A stretch of DNA of 64,000 nucleotides from Glutamicibacter sp002979865 (GCF_050030965.1 NZ_CP188297.1:2542001-2606000); one strand, 5' to 3'. Numbered from the stretch's first letter, positions 16,431 to 26,808 are shown. Numbers and translations: made by a program. The notes: generated by a model not told the origin, from the letters alone.

Positions 16431-18349
16431 GCATCATCCGGGTAGGGCCACCGCACATCTTTGCGAACTCCATCGGACCACTGGGCGATCCACTCTCCGG
16501 TGCCTTCGGAAACATCGCGGACCCCTGCCTCCAGCCACTGGAACTTCCCGTCCAGCAGGTCCGCGGCGAGCCGCCCATCGGTACGGGTGGTGTTCTTCCA
16601 TAGCCTGTCGAAATGCTCCTCGCAGCGTTGCGCGGCCTGTTCGCAGAAGGCCAGGGCAAGATCCTGCGCAGAGTCGCGCTGGCCGGCCGGGGACTGCGGC
16701 AGCGCAGTGGTCTTGGCGATCACCGCGGACATGGCGAACAGCTCCGCGCCGATATCCACGATATGGCCCAGGAAGACCTGCTGCTTTTCCAGGCCGGCCT
16801 GCCAGCGCGCCATCCCGGCGAACGTCTGGCGTGCCAACCGCCGCGACGTCCGCTCCACATAGCGCAGGTGCTTGGCCAATGGGCCGTGCTCCGCATAGGA
16901 ATTCGGAAGCGAGCCTGCGCCCATCGCAAGTTTGGGCAGCCACCGGGCATAGAACCCCGAGGCATCCACCGCCGCCCGGGCCTTGTCCTGGATGCTCGAC
17001 CCGGCACGCGCCAGGTCCCCGGCCGCCTGCAGGTGCGCATCCACGGCCTCGCGGGCAATCAGCAGGTGCATGATTTCGGTGGAGCCTTCGAAGATGCGGT
17101 TGATCCGCAGGTCGCGCAGCATCTGTTCGACCGGCACCGCCCGCTCGCCGCGCGCTGCCTGCGACTGCGCGGTCTCGAATCCGCGCCCGCCGCGGATCTG
17201 CAGCAGCTCATCGGCGATCGTGCAGGCGGTCTCCGAAGCCCAGAGCTTGGCCAGCGCCGCCTCGATGCGAATATCCTTCATGCCGGCATCGGCCAGCCGG
17301 GCGGACACCTCGAACACCGCTTCCAGCGCATAGCTGCTGGCCGCGATGCAGGCGAGCTTGCCGGCGACGGCTTGGTGCTTGCCGACCGGGTGGCCCCACT
17401 GCACGCGGGCCGCGGACCATTCACGGGCGATCTTCGTGGACCATTTGCCGGCCCCGGCGCACATGGCCGGGATGGACAAGCGCCCGGTGTTCAGGGTGCT
17501 CAGCGCGATCTTCAGCCCCGAGCCTTCCTTGCCCAGGCGGTTGGCCGCCGGCACGCGCACCGAGCGGAACCGGGTCACCCCGTTCTCGATTCCGCGCAGG
17601 CCCATGAACTGGTTGCGGTTCTCGACGGTGATGCCCGCGGTATCGGCCTCGACGATGAAGGCGGTGATTCCGCCGCGACCTGCAGGCTCTTGGCCGAGGG
17701 CCTCATGCGGCTGCACCGCGGCCATCACCACGAGCAGCTCGGCGACCACCCCGTTGGTGGTCCACAGCTTCGCGCCATCCAGGATGTAGTGGCTGCCGTC
17801 GTGACTGAGCCGGGCTTCGGTGCCCAACCGTGCAGGGTCGGAACCGACATCGTTCTCGGTTAGCAGGAAGGCGCTGATGGCTCCTGCCGCGCAGCGCGGC
17901 AGGTACTCGCGTTTTTGCTCCTCGGTGCCGAAGGACTTCACCGGTTCGGGGACGCCGATGGACTGGTGGGCCGAGAGCAGCGCGCCGATGGCCGGGGAAA
18001 CCACGCCGACGCGCATCAGCGCCCGGCCGTAGTCCAGCAGGCTCAGCCCCAGTCCGCCGTATTCGACCGGGATCTTCATGCCGAAGGCGCCGATGCGGCG
18101 AAGCTGGGCAATATATTCGCCGGGGATGCGCGCCTGGGCTTCGATGCGCTCCGGGTCGATGCCATCGAGGACCGCTTCGAGCTGCGGCAGGAATTCCTGT
18201 CCGCGTTCTGGATGCAGGGCGCTGGGCAATGGTTCGATCAGGGAGAAGTCCACGGCCCCCATGTACAGGCCCTTGGCGAAGCTGGGCCGGTCGAACTGCT
18301 CGCGGGACTCCTCGGCGACTTGCCTGGATTTGTCGGCGTTGATTTGCAT
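16427..18349 (-). CDS. Acyl-CoA dehydrogenase with C-terminal extension (VLCAD/ACAD9-like)
   Basis: This 640-residue protein is longer than the roughly 380-residue soluble ACADs. The ACAD core has FLLTENDVGSDPARL (about 163-177), LWTTNGV, LRGIENGVTRF and ELLQIRGGRGFETA. The helix RIFEGSTEIMHLL holds the expected catalytic Glu. About 200 extra C-terminal residues resemble the VLCAD/ACAD9 extension. ATG 18347-18349 follows GGGG; an upstream in-frame ATG at 18388 is less likely. It follows an XRE/ImmA-type regulator gene by about 80 bases on the same strand, suggesting regulated fatty-acid use. Its stop codon shares CTAG with that of the HNH gene. Confidence 0.9.
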   Translation of the reverse strand: MQINADKSRQVAEESREQFDRPSFAKGLYMGAVDFSLIEPLPSALHPERGQEFLPQLEAVLDGIDPERIEAQARIPGEYIAQLRRIGAFGMKIPVEYGGLGLSLLDYGRALMRVGVVSPAIGALLSAHQSIGVPEPVKSFGTEEQKREYLPRCAAGAISAFLLTENDVGSDPARLGTEARLSHDGSHYILDGAKLWTTNGVVAELLVVMAAVQPHEALGQEPAGRGGITAFIVEADTAGITVENRNQFMGLRGIENGVTRFRSVRVPAANRLGKEGSGLKIALSTLNTGRLSIPAMCAGAGKWSTKIAREWSAARVQWGHPVGKHQAVAGKLACIAASSYALEAVFEVSARLADAGMKDIRIEAALAKLWASETACTIADELLQIRGGRGFETAQSQAARGERAVPVEQMLRDLRINRIFEGSTEIMHLLIAREAVDAHLQAAGDLARAGSSIQDKARAAVDASGFYARWLPKLAMGAGSLPNSYAEHGPLAKHLRYVERTSRRLARQTFAGMARWQAGLEKQQVFLGHIVDIGAELFAMSAVIAKTTALPQSPAGQRDSAQDLALAFCEQAAQRCEEHFDRLWKNTTRTDGRLAADLLDGKFQWLEAGVRDVSEGTGEWIAQWSDGVRKDVRWPYPDDA

Positions 18350-18428
18350 GGCGATCCCCTTTGGCTCGGCGATCGGCCGCGGCTCCATCGCCTGGTGGCA
18401 CCAGCGTAGCTGCCAAACCCCGGGGTTG

Positions 18429-19487
18429 CTAGAGCGCGTGCAGGTGGCCGCGGGTCGCCTGGCCGGCGTCGTGCAGGTTCTCTCCTTCGAGCAGCACGAA
18501 CGCCTGCCCGAAGGTCAGCTCATGGATCTGCGATGCGGTTTGCCCTAATTCGCGGGCGATCCGTGCGGTGCTGGCCCGATGGTCGCGCTGCAGGGAGGGG
18601 AAGACCAGGGAGAAGACCCGGGAGACCAGCTGCTGGTGTTCCTGGGCCGGTTCCAGCGCCAGCTCTTGGGACAACCACTGGTAGGCGCCTTCGCCCAGCA
18701 AGCCGCGGGCACGCGAATGCGCGAGGATCACCTGGGCCGGCGTACCGAACTGCTCTTCGAGTGCCAGCAGCTGCGGGATCTGCAGGGAATCGGAGACCCG
18801 CACCTGCAGGGACAGGGAGGGCAGGAGCAAGCGTGCCGCGAATTCGTCGGCTTCGCGTTCCGCGGCGGCCACCTGCTCGCGGTTCTCGCCCAGCGAGGAG
18901 TGCATCAGCAGATGCCCCAGCTCGTGGGCCATCGCCAGGCGCTGTGCATTGCGGCTGCCGGCGGCCAGGAAGATGAAGGCCTGCCCGTCTTCCCAGAAGC
19001 TGAAGGTCTTGACCGCTTCGAGCGAGGCCGGCAGGCTCAGCACCCGCACCCCGCGGGCTTCGAGCAGATGCAGCAGATCGGGCAGCGCGCCGCATCCCAG
19101 ATCCCATTCGGTGCGCAGATGCGCGGCGGCATCTTCCGGGGTGAAGCCGCACAGCTCGGGGATCCCGGTGGGCGGGAGCCGGAAGTTGCGCGTGATCAGG
19201 TTGTAGAGTTCTACGCCGTTGCGACCCAGCGCGGCTGCGGCGACTTTTTGCGCGGTGCTGGTGCGGCGCGGGGAGCGGAAGAAGATCCGTTCGGTGTCGA
19301 TGCCCTGGGCCGCGGGAAGCCGGAAGAACTGCGGCGCGCAGCCCAGCGCATCGGCCAGCGCAAGGGAAAGATCCTCGGGAGCATGGGCGAGTTCGCGCTC
19401 GCAAATACCCAGCGAGGCGGCCAAGGCGGACCGGCTCAGCGCTGCACGTTCGCGTGCCAACCTGATTCTGGTCGGTTCCAAAGTCAT
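18429..19487 (-). CDS. XRE-like regulator with ImmA/IrrE metallopeptidase domain
   Basis: This 352-residue protein starts with a short helix-turn-helix (RLARERAALSRSALAASLGI, about 10-29). An ImmA/IrrE-type zinc peptidase domain follows, with HELGH at 188-192 and the third-ligand Glu region EREADEFAARLLLP (210-223). The remaining C-terminus is helical. Proteins of this architecture (COG2856-like) include short-chain fatty-acyl regulators and stress or toxin-linked regulators. ATG 19487 has AGGA five bases upstream; the upstream TTG start was rejected. It precedes the acyl-CoA dehydrogenase gene. Whether the peptidase cleaves a partner or only senses a ligand is unknown. Confidence 0.83.
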   Translation of the reverse strand: MTLEPTRIRLARERAALSRSALAASLGICERELAHAPEDLSLALADALGCAPQFFRLPAAQGIDTERIFFRSPRRTSTAQKVAAAALGRNGVELYNLITRNFRLPPTGIPELCGFTPEDAAAHLRTEWDLGCGALPDLLHLLEARGVRVLSLPASLEAVKTFSFWEDGQAFIFLAAGSRNAQRLAMAHELGHLLMHSSLGENREQVAAAEREADEFAARLLLPSLSLQVRVSDSLQIPQLLALEEQFGTPAQVILAHSRARGLLGEGAYQWLSQELALEPAQEHQQLVSRVFSLVFPSLQRDHRASTARIARELGQTASQIHELTFGQAFVLLEGENLHDAGQATRGHLHAL

Positions 19488-19542
19488 GAGGTTCCTGCAA
19501 TCTTCCAAAAGGCGATCTTGATCGTCTAATGACCTCAGACTA

Positions 19543-19556
19543 GTGGCCTATGCCAC
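19543..19556. promoter_or_regulatory. Inverted repeat upstream of the XRE/ImmA regulator
   Basis: GTGGC (19543-19547) and GCCAC (19552-19556) flank CTAT, 56 bases before the regulator start and between it and the preceding terminator. It is a candidate autoregulatory operator, judged on symmetry alone. Confidence 0.3.
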
Positions 19557-19602
19557 AAAGCACCAATTGCGTGCAGCTTCGTGAAGTAACACGCTCTGAC
19601 TT

Positions 19603-19636
19603 GCAAAAAGGCTCGCAGGCGATGCCTGCGAGCCTT
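19603..19636 (-). terminator. Rho-independent terminator of the aminotransferase gene
   Basis: A perfect 13-pair stem (19608-19620 with 19624-19636) with a 3-base loop is followed on the minus strand by TTTTT. It starts 8 bases after the aminotransferase stop. Confidence 0.85.
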
Positions 19637-19643
19637 CGTGGCG

Positions 19644-21023
19644 CTAGATCTTGCTGGCCGCTTCCTTCAGCACGGTGCGCAGGATGGATTCGATCTGGTC
19701 GAACTCCGGCTGCCCGATCGTGATGGGCGGAGCCAGCTGGATGACCGGGTCGCCGCGATCGTCGGCGCGGCAATACAGTCCCGCCTCCCACAGGGCCGGG
19801 GAGAGGTACCCGCGCAGCAGGCGTTCGGACTCCGCGTCGCTGAAGGTCTCCTTGGTCGCCTTGTCCTTGACCAGCTCGATCCCGTAGAAGTAGCCGGCGC
19901 CGCGCACGTCGCCAACGATGTCCAGATCGGTGAGCTTGGACAGCGTGGATTTGAACGCGTCGGCGTTGTTCTTGACGTTCTCGTTCAATCCTTCCCGCTC
20001 GAAGATGTCCAGGTTCGCCATCGCCACCGCGGCTGCCACCGGATGCCCGCCAAAGGTATAGCCGTGGTAGAAGGTGGTATCGCCCTTGGTGAAAGGCTCG
20101 AACAGCTTGTCGGAAACGACCATCACGCCCAGCGGGACATAGCCACTGGTCAGCGCCTTTGCCGAGGTGATGATGTCCGGAACGTAGCCGAAGTCGTTGC
20201 AGGCGAACATCGAGCCGATGCGGCCGAACGCGCAGATGGTTTCGTCGGAAACCAGCAGCACATCGTATTCGTCACAGATCTCGCGGACCCGGTCGAAGTA
20301 CCCCGGTGGTGGCGGGAAGCAGCCGCCGGAGTTCTGCACCGGTTCCAGGAAGACCGCCGCCACGGTGTCGGCGCCTTCGAATTCGATGGCTTCGCGGATG
20401 CGCTCCGCGGCCCACAGCCCGAAGTCCTTCTCGTTGTCCGCGAACATCTGCGGTGCGCGGTAGAAGTTGGTGTTCGGCACGCGGAAGGTGCCGGGGACCA
20501 AGGGCTCGAACGGGGTCTTCATATCCGGCAGCGAGGTGATGGCCAAGGCTCCCTGAGGGGTGCCGTGGTAGGCCAGGGCGCGCGAAATGACCTTGGTTTT
20601 GCCCGGCTTGCCCTTCATCTTGAAATGCTGCTTGGCCAGCTTGAAGGCGGATTCGACCGCCTCGCCGCCGCCGGTGGTGAAGAAGACGCGGTTCAAGTCG
20701 CCCGGTGCATAGCTGGCCAGGCGCTCAGCCAGGTCGATCGCCGGTTCGTGGGCGTAGGACCACAGCGGCATGAAGGCCAGCTTCTCGGCCTGCTTGGCCA
20801 TGGCTTCGGCCAATTCGGCGCGCCCGTGCCCCGCGTTGACCACGAACAGCCCGGCCAAGCCGTCGATGTATTCGCGCCCGGCATCGTCGTAGATCTTGTG
20901 CCCCTCGCCGCGCGAGATGATCGGAACATGCGCGCCGTTGGAAATTCCGGAGTGCCGGGCCATGTGCATCCAAAGGTGATCGCGAGCGGCTTGCTGGCGA
21001 TCGGTACCACGTGGTGTGTTCAT
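19644..21023 (-). CDS. Class III omega-aminotransferase (polyamine-linked context)
   Basis: The 459 residues include the FFTTGGGEAVESAFKLAK phosphate-binding region (about 113-130), LVSDETICAFGRIG with the PLP Asp, the Schiff-base Lys in DIITSAKALTSGYVPLG, and YTFGGHP. It aligns with omega-amino acid/amine:pyruvate transaminases. The start overlaps the stop of the Lrp gene by 4 bases (ATGA), so it is translationally coupled to its regulator. The divergent neighbouring operon is a putrescine/spermidine-type ABC importer, pointing to a mono- or diamine donor. It is distinct from the transaminase at 10110. Confidence 0.9.
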   Translation of the reverse strand: MNTPRGTDRQQAARDHLWMHMARHSGISNGAHVPIISRGEGHKIYDDAGREYIDGLAGLFVVNAGHGRAELAEAMAKQAEKLAFMPLWSYAHEPAIDLAERLASYAPGDLNRVFFTTGGGEAVESAFKLAKQHFKMKGKPGKTKVISRALAYHGTPQGALAITSLPDMKTPFEPLVPGTFRVPNTNFYRAPQMFADNEKDFGLWAAERIREAIEFEGADTVAAVFLEPVQNSGGCFPPPPGYFDRVREICDEYDVLLVSDETICAFGRIGSMFACNDFGYVPDIITSAKALTSGYVPLGVMVVSDKLFEPFTKGDTTFYHGYTFGGHPVAAAVAMANLDIFEREGLNENVKNNADAFKSTLSKLTDLDIVGDVRGAGYFYGIELVKDKATKETFSDAESERLLRGYLSPALWEAGLYCRADDRGDPVIQLAPPITIGQPEFDQIESILRTVLKEAASKI

Positions 21024-21487
21024 CGTGTTCCCCAGTTGTATTCCTGTTTTTTGAGTGAAAGGTAGGTGTACGTATTGGTGCTGACCACGCCTTCGAGCCC
21101 GCGGATCGTTCCGATCACGCGCAGCAGGTCCTCATCGTTCGAGCAGATGACCTCCGCGAGGATGTCCGAGCTGCCGGCGGTGACCACGCAGTAGTCGACT
21201 TCCGGAAGTTCGGCGATCCGGTCGGCGGTGCCGCTGATGTCGCTGGCGGCGACGACGCCGATCATGGCCTGGCGGGTGAATCCCAATTCCAGCGGGTTGG
21301 TGACTGCGACGATTTGCACGACGCGGCTCTCGACCAGCTTCTGCACGCGCTGGCGCACAGCCGCTTCGCTCAGGCCCACTGCCTTGCCGATGGCGGCATA
21401 GGAGCGCCGGCCATCTTCCTGCAGCTGCTCGATGATCTCCTTGGAAATTTCATCAATGGCCTGTGCCGTATGCGAGGGCAGCGTCAT
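21020..21487 (-). CDS. Lrp/AsnC-family transcriptional regulator
   Basis: The protein has 155 residues. The N-terminal winged helix-turn-helix is at about 12-60 (IIEQLQEDGRRSYAAIGKAV, then LSEAAVRQRVQKLVES), and the C-terminal RAM ligand/oligomerisation domain follows (VDYCVVTAGSSDILAEVICS). A strong AGGAGG precedes ATG 21487. It is the first gene of a two-gene operon with the aminotransferase and lies back-to-back with the pot operon across 210 bases, so it may control both in response to an amine or amino acid. Confidence 0.9.
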   Translation of the reverse strand: MTLPSHTAQAIDEISKEIIEQLQEDGRRSYAAIGKAVGLSEAAVRQRVQKLVESRVVQIVAVTNPLELGFTRQAMIGVVAASDISGTADRIAELPEVDYCVVTAGSSDILAEVICSNDEDLLRVIGTIRGLEGVVSTNTYTYLSLKKQEYNWGTR

Positions 21488-21559
21488 ATCGACCTCCTAG
21501 GTCTAAGGGACTTTCCACAGACCCTACCGTCACTGATTCAGTTGCGAAAGGGGTATTTT

Positions 21560-21571
21560 TGAAAGTTTTCA
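21560..21571. promoter_or_regulatory. AT-rich symmetric element in the lrp/potD divergent region
   Basis: TGAAA and TTTCA flank a 2-base centre within an AT-rich stretch (about 21535-21600), unlike the GC-rich surroundings. Lrp-type proteins favour such sites. It is a candidate shared operator, and the call rests on composition and position only. Confidence 0.3.
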
Positions 21572-21697
21572 GTTTTCGTAACGTAATTTTTACAAGGAAA
21601 CTTGCGTTCGGGTCTTGTTGGACTTGTGCATTGCTGGCAGGATGAACGACAACACTTTCATGTGTGGCCGATCACATTCGTCGTTAGGATTCCAGCC

Positions 21698-22921
21698 ATG
21701 TCGCACTCGCAACGCCGACTTCCGCAAGACCCCCAAGTCCGCGCACTGGTCCAGGCCATGAGCCAGCGCAGCTACTCCCGCCGCGGCGTGCTTTCCACGG
21801 CCGGCGCATTGGGCCTGACCGGGCTGCTCGCAGCCTGCGGCACCGGAGGAAGCAGCACCAAAGCCGCACCGTCGATCGAGGACATTTCCGCAAACGACCC
21901 CACCGTGAACTGGGCCAACTGGACCCTGTACCTGGATTACGACGACGAGAAGAAGACCTACCCGACACTGGATGCGTTCACCAAGCAGACCGGCATCAAG
22001 GTGAACTACCGCGAGGATATCGACGGCAACGACACCTACTACGGCAAGGTGCAGGGCCAGCTCAAGGCAGGCCAGGACATCGGCCAGGACGTCATCACGA
22101 TGACCGACTGGATGGCCGGCCGCATGATCCGCCAGGGCTACGCCCAGGAGCTGGACCTGGCGAACATCCCCAACTCGGCCAACCTGCTTCCCAACCTGAA
22201 GGACGTGGACTTCGACCCGGGACGCAAGCACTCGCTGACCTGGCAGTCCGGCTACGCCGGCATCGCCTGGAATAAGAAGGCATTCCCCAAGGGCCTGAAA
22301 TCCGTCGAGGACCTCTGGGATCCAAAGCTCAAGGGCCGTATCACCGTGCTCGATGAAATGCGCGACACCATCGGCCTGCTGATGCTGCACAACGGCGTGG
22401 ACATCGCCGGCCAATGGGGCGAAAGCGAATTCGGCGCCGCTGCCGACGTGCTGCGCGAGAACATCGGCAATGGCCAGATCCGCCAGGTCAAGGGCAACTC
22501 CTACAAGGAGGACTTCGTCTCGGGCGATGCGATCGCCGGCATCGTCTGGTCCGGCGATATCGTGCAGATGAACTTCGAGAACGATGACCAGTGGGAGTTC
22601 GTGATCCCCGAGGCCGGCGGCACCCTGTGGAGCGACAACCTGATGGTCCCGGTGGCCTCGCCACGCAAGGCCAACTCCGAGAAGCTCATGGACTTCTACT
22701 ACGACCCGGCCGTGGCCGCGCAGGTCGCAGCCTACGTGAACTTCATCTGCCCGGTGGTCGGCGCCCAGGAAGAAATGGAAAAGATCGACCCGGACCTGGT
22801 CGGCAACCCGCTGATCTTCCCGACCGATGAGGATCTGGCCAAGGCACATGTCTTCCGCTCGCTGGAAGCGGATGAAGAGACCGCGTTGAACTCTGAATTC
22901 CAGAGTGCAATCGGCGCCTAG
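21698..22921 (+). CDS. potD: Spermidine/putrescine-type ABC substrate-binding lipoprotein (PotD-like)
   Basis: The protein has 407 residues. The N-terminus has a twin-arginine plus lipobox signal (SRRGVLSTAGALGLTGLLAAC, about 27-47), so it is probably Tat-exported and lipid-anchored at the Cys. The mature part has the PotD/PotF fold (NWTLYLDYDDEKKTYPTLDAF, YKEDFVSGDAIAGIVWSGDI). It should capture a polyamine or related amine outside the membrane. ATG 21698 follows AGGA. It heads an operon with potA, potB and potC, with a small ORF in between. The exact ligand is not decided by sequence. Confidence 0.9.
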   Translation: MSHSQRRLPQDPQVRALVQAMSQRSYSRRGVLSTAGALGLTGLLAACGTGGSSTKAAPSIEDISANDPTVNWANWTLYLDYDDEKKTYPTLDAFTKQTGIKVNYREDIDGNDTYYGKVQGQLKAGQDIGQDVITMTDWMAGRMIRQGYAQELDLANIPNSANLLPNLKDVDFDPGRKHSLTWQSGYAGIAWNKKAFPKGLKSVEDLWDPKLKGRITVLDEMRDTIGLLMLHNGVDIAGQWGESEFGAAADVLRENIGNGQIRQVKGNSYKEDFVSGDAIAGIVWSGDIVQMNFENDDQWEFVIPEAGGTLWSDNLMVPVASPRKANSEKLMDFYYDPAVAAQVAAYVNFICPVVGAQEEMEKIDPDLVGNPLIFPTDEDLAKAHVFRSLEADEETALNSEFQSAIGA

Positions 22922-22936
22922 AAAGCGGGGAACACC

Positions 22937-23094
22937 ATGACTCGCCAACGAGCCATCAACTGCCAGCGCCTGCCCAAAGGCCGCGGTCCGGGCCCGGCCC
23001 GCGCCAGGGACGTCGTCAACCGGGCAACCTCCGCACGTGCTGTACCGGCAGCAGAAACCGATTTCCACAACCAGTTCCAGGAAGTGATAGGGGC

Positions 23095-23098
<4 letters not shown>
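22937..23098 (+). CDS. Small 53-residue ORF coupled to potA, function unknown
   Basis: An ATG-TGA frame fills the gap between potD and potA. The predicted peptide (MTRQRAINCQRLPKGRG... ending QFQEVIGA) is Arg/Ala-rich, without transmembrane segments or a recognisable family. Its stop overlaps the potA start as ATGA, the same coupling seen at potA/potB. The ribosome site is weak (GGGG 6 bases before the ATG). It may be a real small protein, a leader that couples potA translation, or non-functional spacer. Too short for standard gene calls. Confidence 0.4.
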
Positions 23099-24224
<1,126 letters not shown>

Positions 24225-24228
<4 letters not shown>

Positions 24229-25148
24229 CGGTCATGACCAAGAAGGGCATCGTCGACCTGCGCAGCCCCGAGGAGATCCGGGCGGAGCGGCGCAAGGGCC
24301 GCACCGGCGTCTACCTGATCGCCCCGGGCATGCTGGTGCTCGCCCTGTTCTTCGCGCTTCCGGTGGTAGTCCTGCTGGCAATGAGCCTGTACGTGAAACC
24401 CGAGGGCGGGGAAATCGGCGAATTCGTGCCGGGTTTCGAAATCGGCAACTACGCCACGGTGCTCGCCGCCTACTGGCCCGAGCTGCTGCGCTCCTTCGGG
24501 TTCGCGCTGATCGCCACCGTCCTGGCCTTGCTCATCGGCTTCCCGATGGCCTACCTGGTGGCAGTCCGCTTGCGCGAGAAGACGCTGCTGCAGGGCATCT
24601 TGCTGGTGCTGCTGATCGCCCCGTTCTTCTCCAGCTTCATTCTGCGCACCCAGGCCTGGAAGCAGATACTGGCCGATGAGGGGTTCATCGCCCAAACGCT
24701 GAAATTCCTGGCGATCCTGCCAGCCGACGGGCACCTGACTGCCACGCCGTTCGCGGTCGTCGCGGGCCTGACCTATAACTTCCTGCCGTTCATGGTGCTG
24801 CCGATCTACGCTAACCTGGGCCGGCTGGACACCCGCCTGCTCGAGGCCTCGGGGGATCTGTATGCCAGCCCGGTGACCTCCTTCTTCAAGGTGACGCTGC
24901 CGATGAGCGCCCCGGGCGTCTTCGCCGGCACCCTGCTGACGTTCATCCCGGCCGCCGGCGACTACGTGAACGCGGCCCTGCTGGGCAATAACCGCAATAC
25001 TACGATGATCGGCCAGATCATCGATTCCAGATTCTTCAAGGTCATCGATTACCCGGGCGCCTCGGCGTTGAGCTTCGTGCTGATGGTCTCGATCCTGATC
25101 CTGGTCACGATCTATATCCGCCGCTTCGGGACCAAGGAGCTGATGTAG
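24225..25148 (+). CDS. potB: Polyamine-type ABC transporter permease (PotB-like)
   Basis: This 307-residue integral membrane protein has six predicted helices. The inner-membrane EAA loop (LLEASGDLYASPVTSFFKVTLP) docks PotA. The start overlaps the potA stop (ATGA) and the stop is 1 base before potC, so the three are tightly coupled. It forms the channel with PotC. Confidence 0.93.
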
Positions 25149-25149
25149 C

Positions 25150-25947
25150 ATGAAGCAGAAAATCGGACGCTGGTTCATCCCCGCTGTCGGCGGGCTGGCT
25201 TTCATCTACCTCCTGGTCCCGATCGCGTACATCTTCGTGTTCTCCTTCAACGATGCCGGCCGCACCAACCTGGACTGGCGCGGCTTCACCCTGGAGAACT
25301 GGCAGAACCCCTGCGGCGCTCCGGCGGTCTGCGAATCGCTGGCGCACTCGCTGCAGGTCGGCACGGTGGCCACGATTGCCGCCACCGCCTTGGGCACGCT
25401 GATCGCCATCGGCCTGGTCCGCTACAAGTTCCGGTTCCGCAAGCTCACCGATGTGCTGATCATTTTGCCGTTGGCTACGCCGGAGGTCGTGCTCGGTGCT
25501 TCGCTGCTGGCACAGTTCCTGAACCTCGGTTGGGAACTGGGCTACGCCACCATCGTGATCGCCCACATCGTGTTCTGCATGTCCTTCGTGATCGTCACCG
25601 TCAGGGCTCGTGTCTCCTCGCTGGATCCGCGATTGGAAGAAGCGGCCGCCGATCTCTACGCCTCGCCGCGTGCGGCCTTCTGGAAGGTGACGTTCCCGCT
25701 GCTGCTGCCAGGCATTGTGGCCGCCGCGCTGTTGTCCTTCGCGATGAGTTTTGATGATTTCATCATCACGAATTTCAACTCCGGCACCTTCCAGACCTTC
25801 CCGAAGTTCATCTATGTGGCAGCTACCCGCGGCATCCCGGCCCAGGCGAATGTCATTGGTTCGGCGATGTTCATCCTTGCCCTGCTCGTGGTGGTCATCG
25901 GACAGGTGATCAGCTACCGGAAGAAGAAACAGCTGGAGAATTCCTAG
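25150..25947 (+). CDS. potC: Polyamine-type ABC transporter permease (PotC-like)
   Basis: This 265-residue membrane protein has six predicted helices and the EAA loop LEEAAADLYASPRAAFWKVT. It also has the PotC-like DDFIITNFNSG segment. It is the last gene of the operon, followed after 3 bases by a strong terminator. A Cys-containing loop (NPCGAPAVCESLAH) lies between the first and second helices, on the predicted outer face. Confidence 0.93.
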   Translation: MKQKIGRWFIPAVGGLAFIYLLVPIAYIFVFSFNDAGRTNLDWRGFTLENWQNPCGAPAVCESLAHSLQVGTVATIAATALGTLIAIGLVRYKFRFRKLTDVLIILPLATPEVVLGASLLAQFLNLGWELGYATIVIAHIVFCMSFVIVTVRARVSSLDPRLEEAAADLYASPRAAFWKVTFPLLLPGIVAAALLSFAMSFDDFIITNFNSGTFQTFPKFIYVAATRGIPAQANVIGSAMFILALLVVVIGQVISYRKKKQLENS

Positions 25948-25950
25948 GTT

Positions 25951-25984
25951 CCAAAGGCCCGCGCTCTTCAGCGCGGGCCTTTGG
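25951..25984 (+). terminator. Strong terminator of the pot operon
   Basis: A perfect 15-pair stem (25951-25965 with 25970-25984) with a CTTC loop lies directly after the potC stop. The A-rich/T-rich base of the stem supplies the weak pairs. Confidence 0.88.
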
Positions 25985-26307
25985 CTTGCCAGCTGGTCAA
26001 AAAGCAGGGATCGTCACTAGCGTGAGCGGTACCCAGCTGGCTCCTTGCACCCTCTGGGACCTGCACGTTGTTGGACTGGCGCTAGGCCTCCGGCCGCTTG
26101 CTGCTCTTGCGGTGATTTGCAGGACCATTGCCTGCAGGATGCAGCCGAGTCCAAAGGCCATTAGGGTGGCTGGCGGAACGAAATATTGGCAGAGAGCCGA
26201 AATGCGGGCATCTGACATATAGTAAATACTTAGCTTTACAATATATGGTCTACAGGTTGATACCTTGCTGGCCTGTAGGTGCAGGTCTATGAACGATTGG
26301 AAACTTC
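25985..26307. other. Intergenic region before marR with a candidate operator
   Basis: No convincing gene lies in these 323 bases. The last about 90 bases are AT-rich and hold an inverted repeat at 26217-26244 (ATATAGTAAA and TTTACAATAT, 9 of 10 positions paired, 8-base gap) about 60 bases before the marR start, suited to MarR autoregulation. Confidence 0.5.
26217..26244. promoter_or_regulatory. Candidate MarR operator
   Basis: A 10-base imperfect inverted repeat (one mismatch) is centred about 77 bases upstream of the MarR gene, in an AT-rich promoter-like stretch. The role is inferred. Confidence 0.4.
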
Positions 26308-26808
26308 ATGAGCGATAAGCCAGTTTGGCTCTCCGGGCCTGAACGCGACGCCTGGCTTGGACTGCATGCTGTCATGACTTTGCTTCCGGCGGCCTTGGAT
26401 TCCGATCTGCAGGGCCTGGAAGGCATCACGCTTTTCGACTATCACATGCTCGCCATGCTCTCCGAGGCCAAGGACCATCAGCTGACCATGACGACGCTGG
26501 CTTCGCACACCAGTGCTTCGCTTTCGCGACTGTCGCATGTGGTCAAGAAGCTGGAGAAGCGCGGCTGGGTCACCCGCGAGCAGTCCGCAGAAGATGCCCG
26601 TGTGAAAATCGCCTCATTAACGCAGGCCGGATGGGAAGCCGTGCAGCAGATGGCGCCTCACCACGTTGCCTCGGTGCGTGGTCTTCTCTTCGATACCCTT
26701 GATGACAAGGACGTTAACGATCTCACGCGGATCGCACGCAAAATTACAACTTCGCTTGATGCGGATCATTGGATCCTGAATTCGGAAAACCTCGATTTGG
26801 AACACTGA
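26308..26808 (+). CDS. MarR-family transcriptional regulator
   Basis: This 166-residue protein has the MarR winged-helix core (TMTTLASHTSASLSRLSHVV then KKLEKRGWVTREQSAEDARV, about 60-100), with the wing Asp-x-Arg present as DAR. GGAAA precedes the ATG. It stands alone: upstream is the pot terminator, downstream the ribosomal cluster, so no target gene is evident besides itself. Ligand unknown. Confidence 0.88.
   Translation: MSDKPVWLSGPERDAWLGLHAVMTLLPAALDSDLQGLEGITLFDYHMLAMLSEAKDHQLTMTTLASHTSASLSRLSHVVKKLEKRGWVTREQSAEDARVKIASLTQAGWEAVQQMAPHHVASVRGLLFDTLDDKDVNDLTRIARKITTSLDADHWILNSENLDLEH

Noticed and set aside
25997..26218. Minus-strand 73-codon frame between potC and marR
   Set aside because: No ribosome site, one weak hydrophobic stretch and a low-complexity C-terminal half; it overlaps the marR control region.
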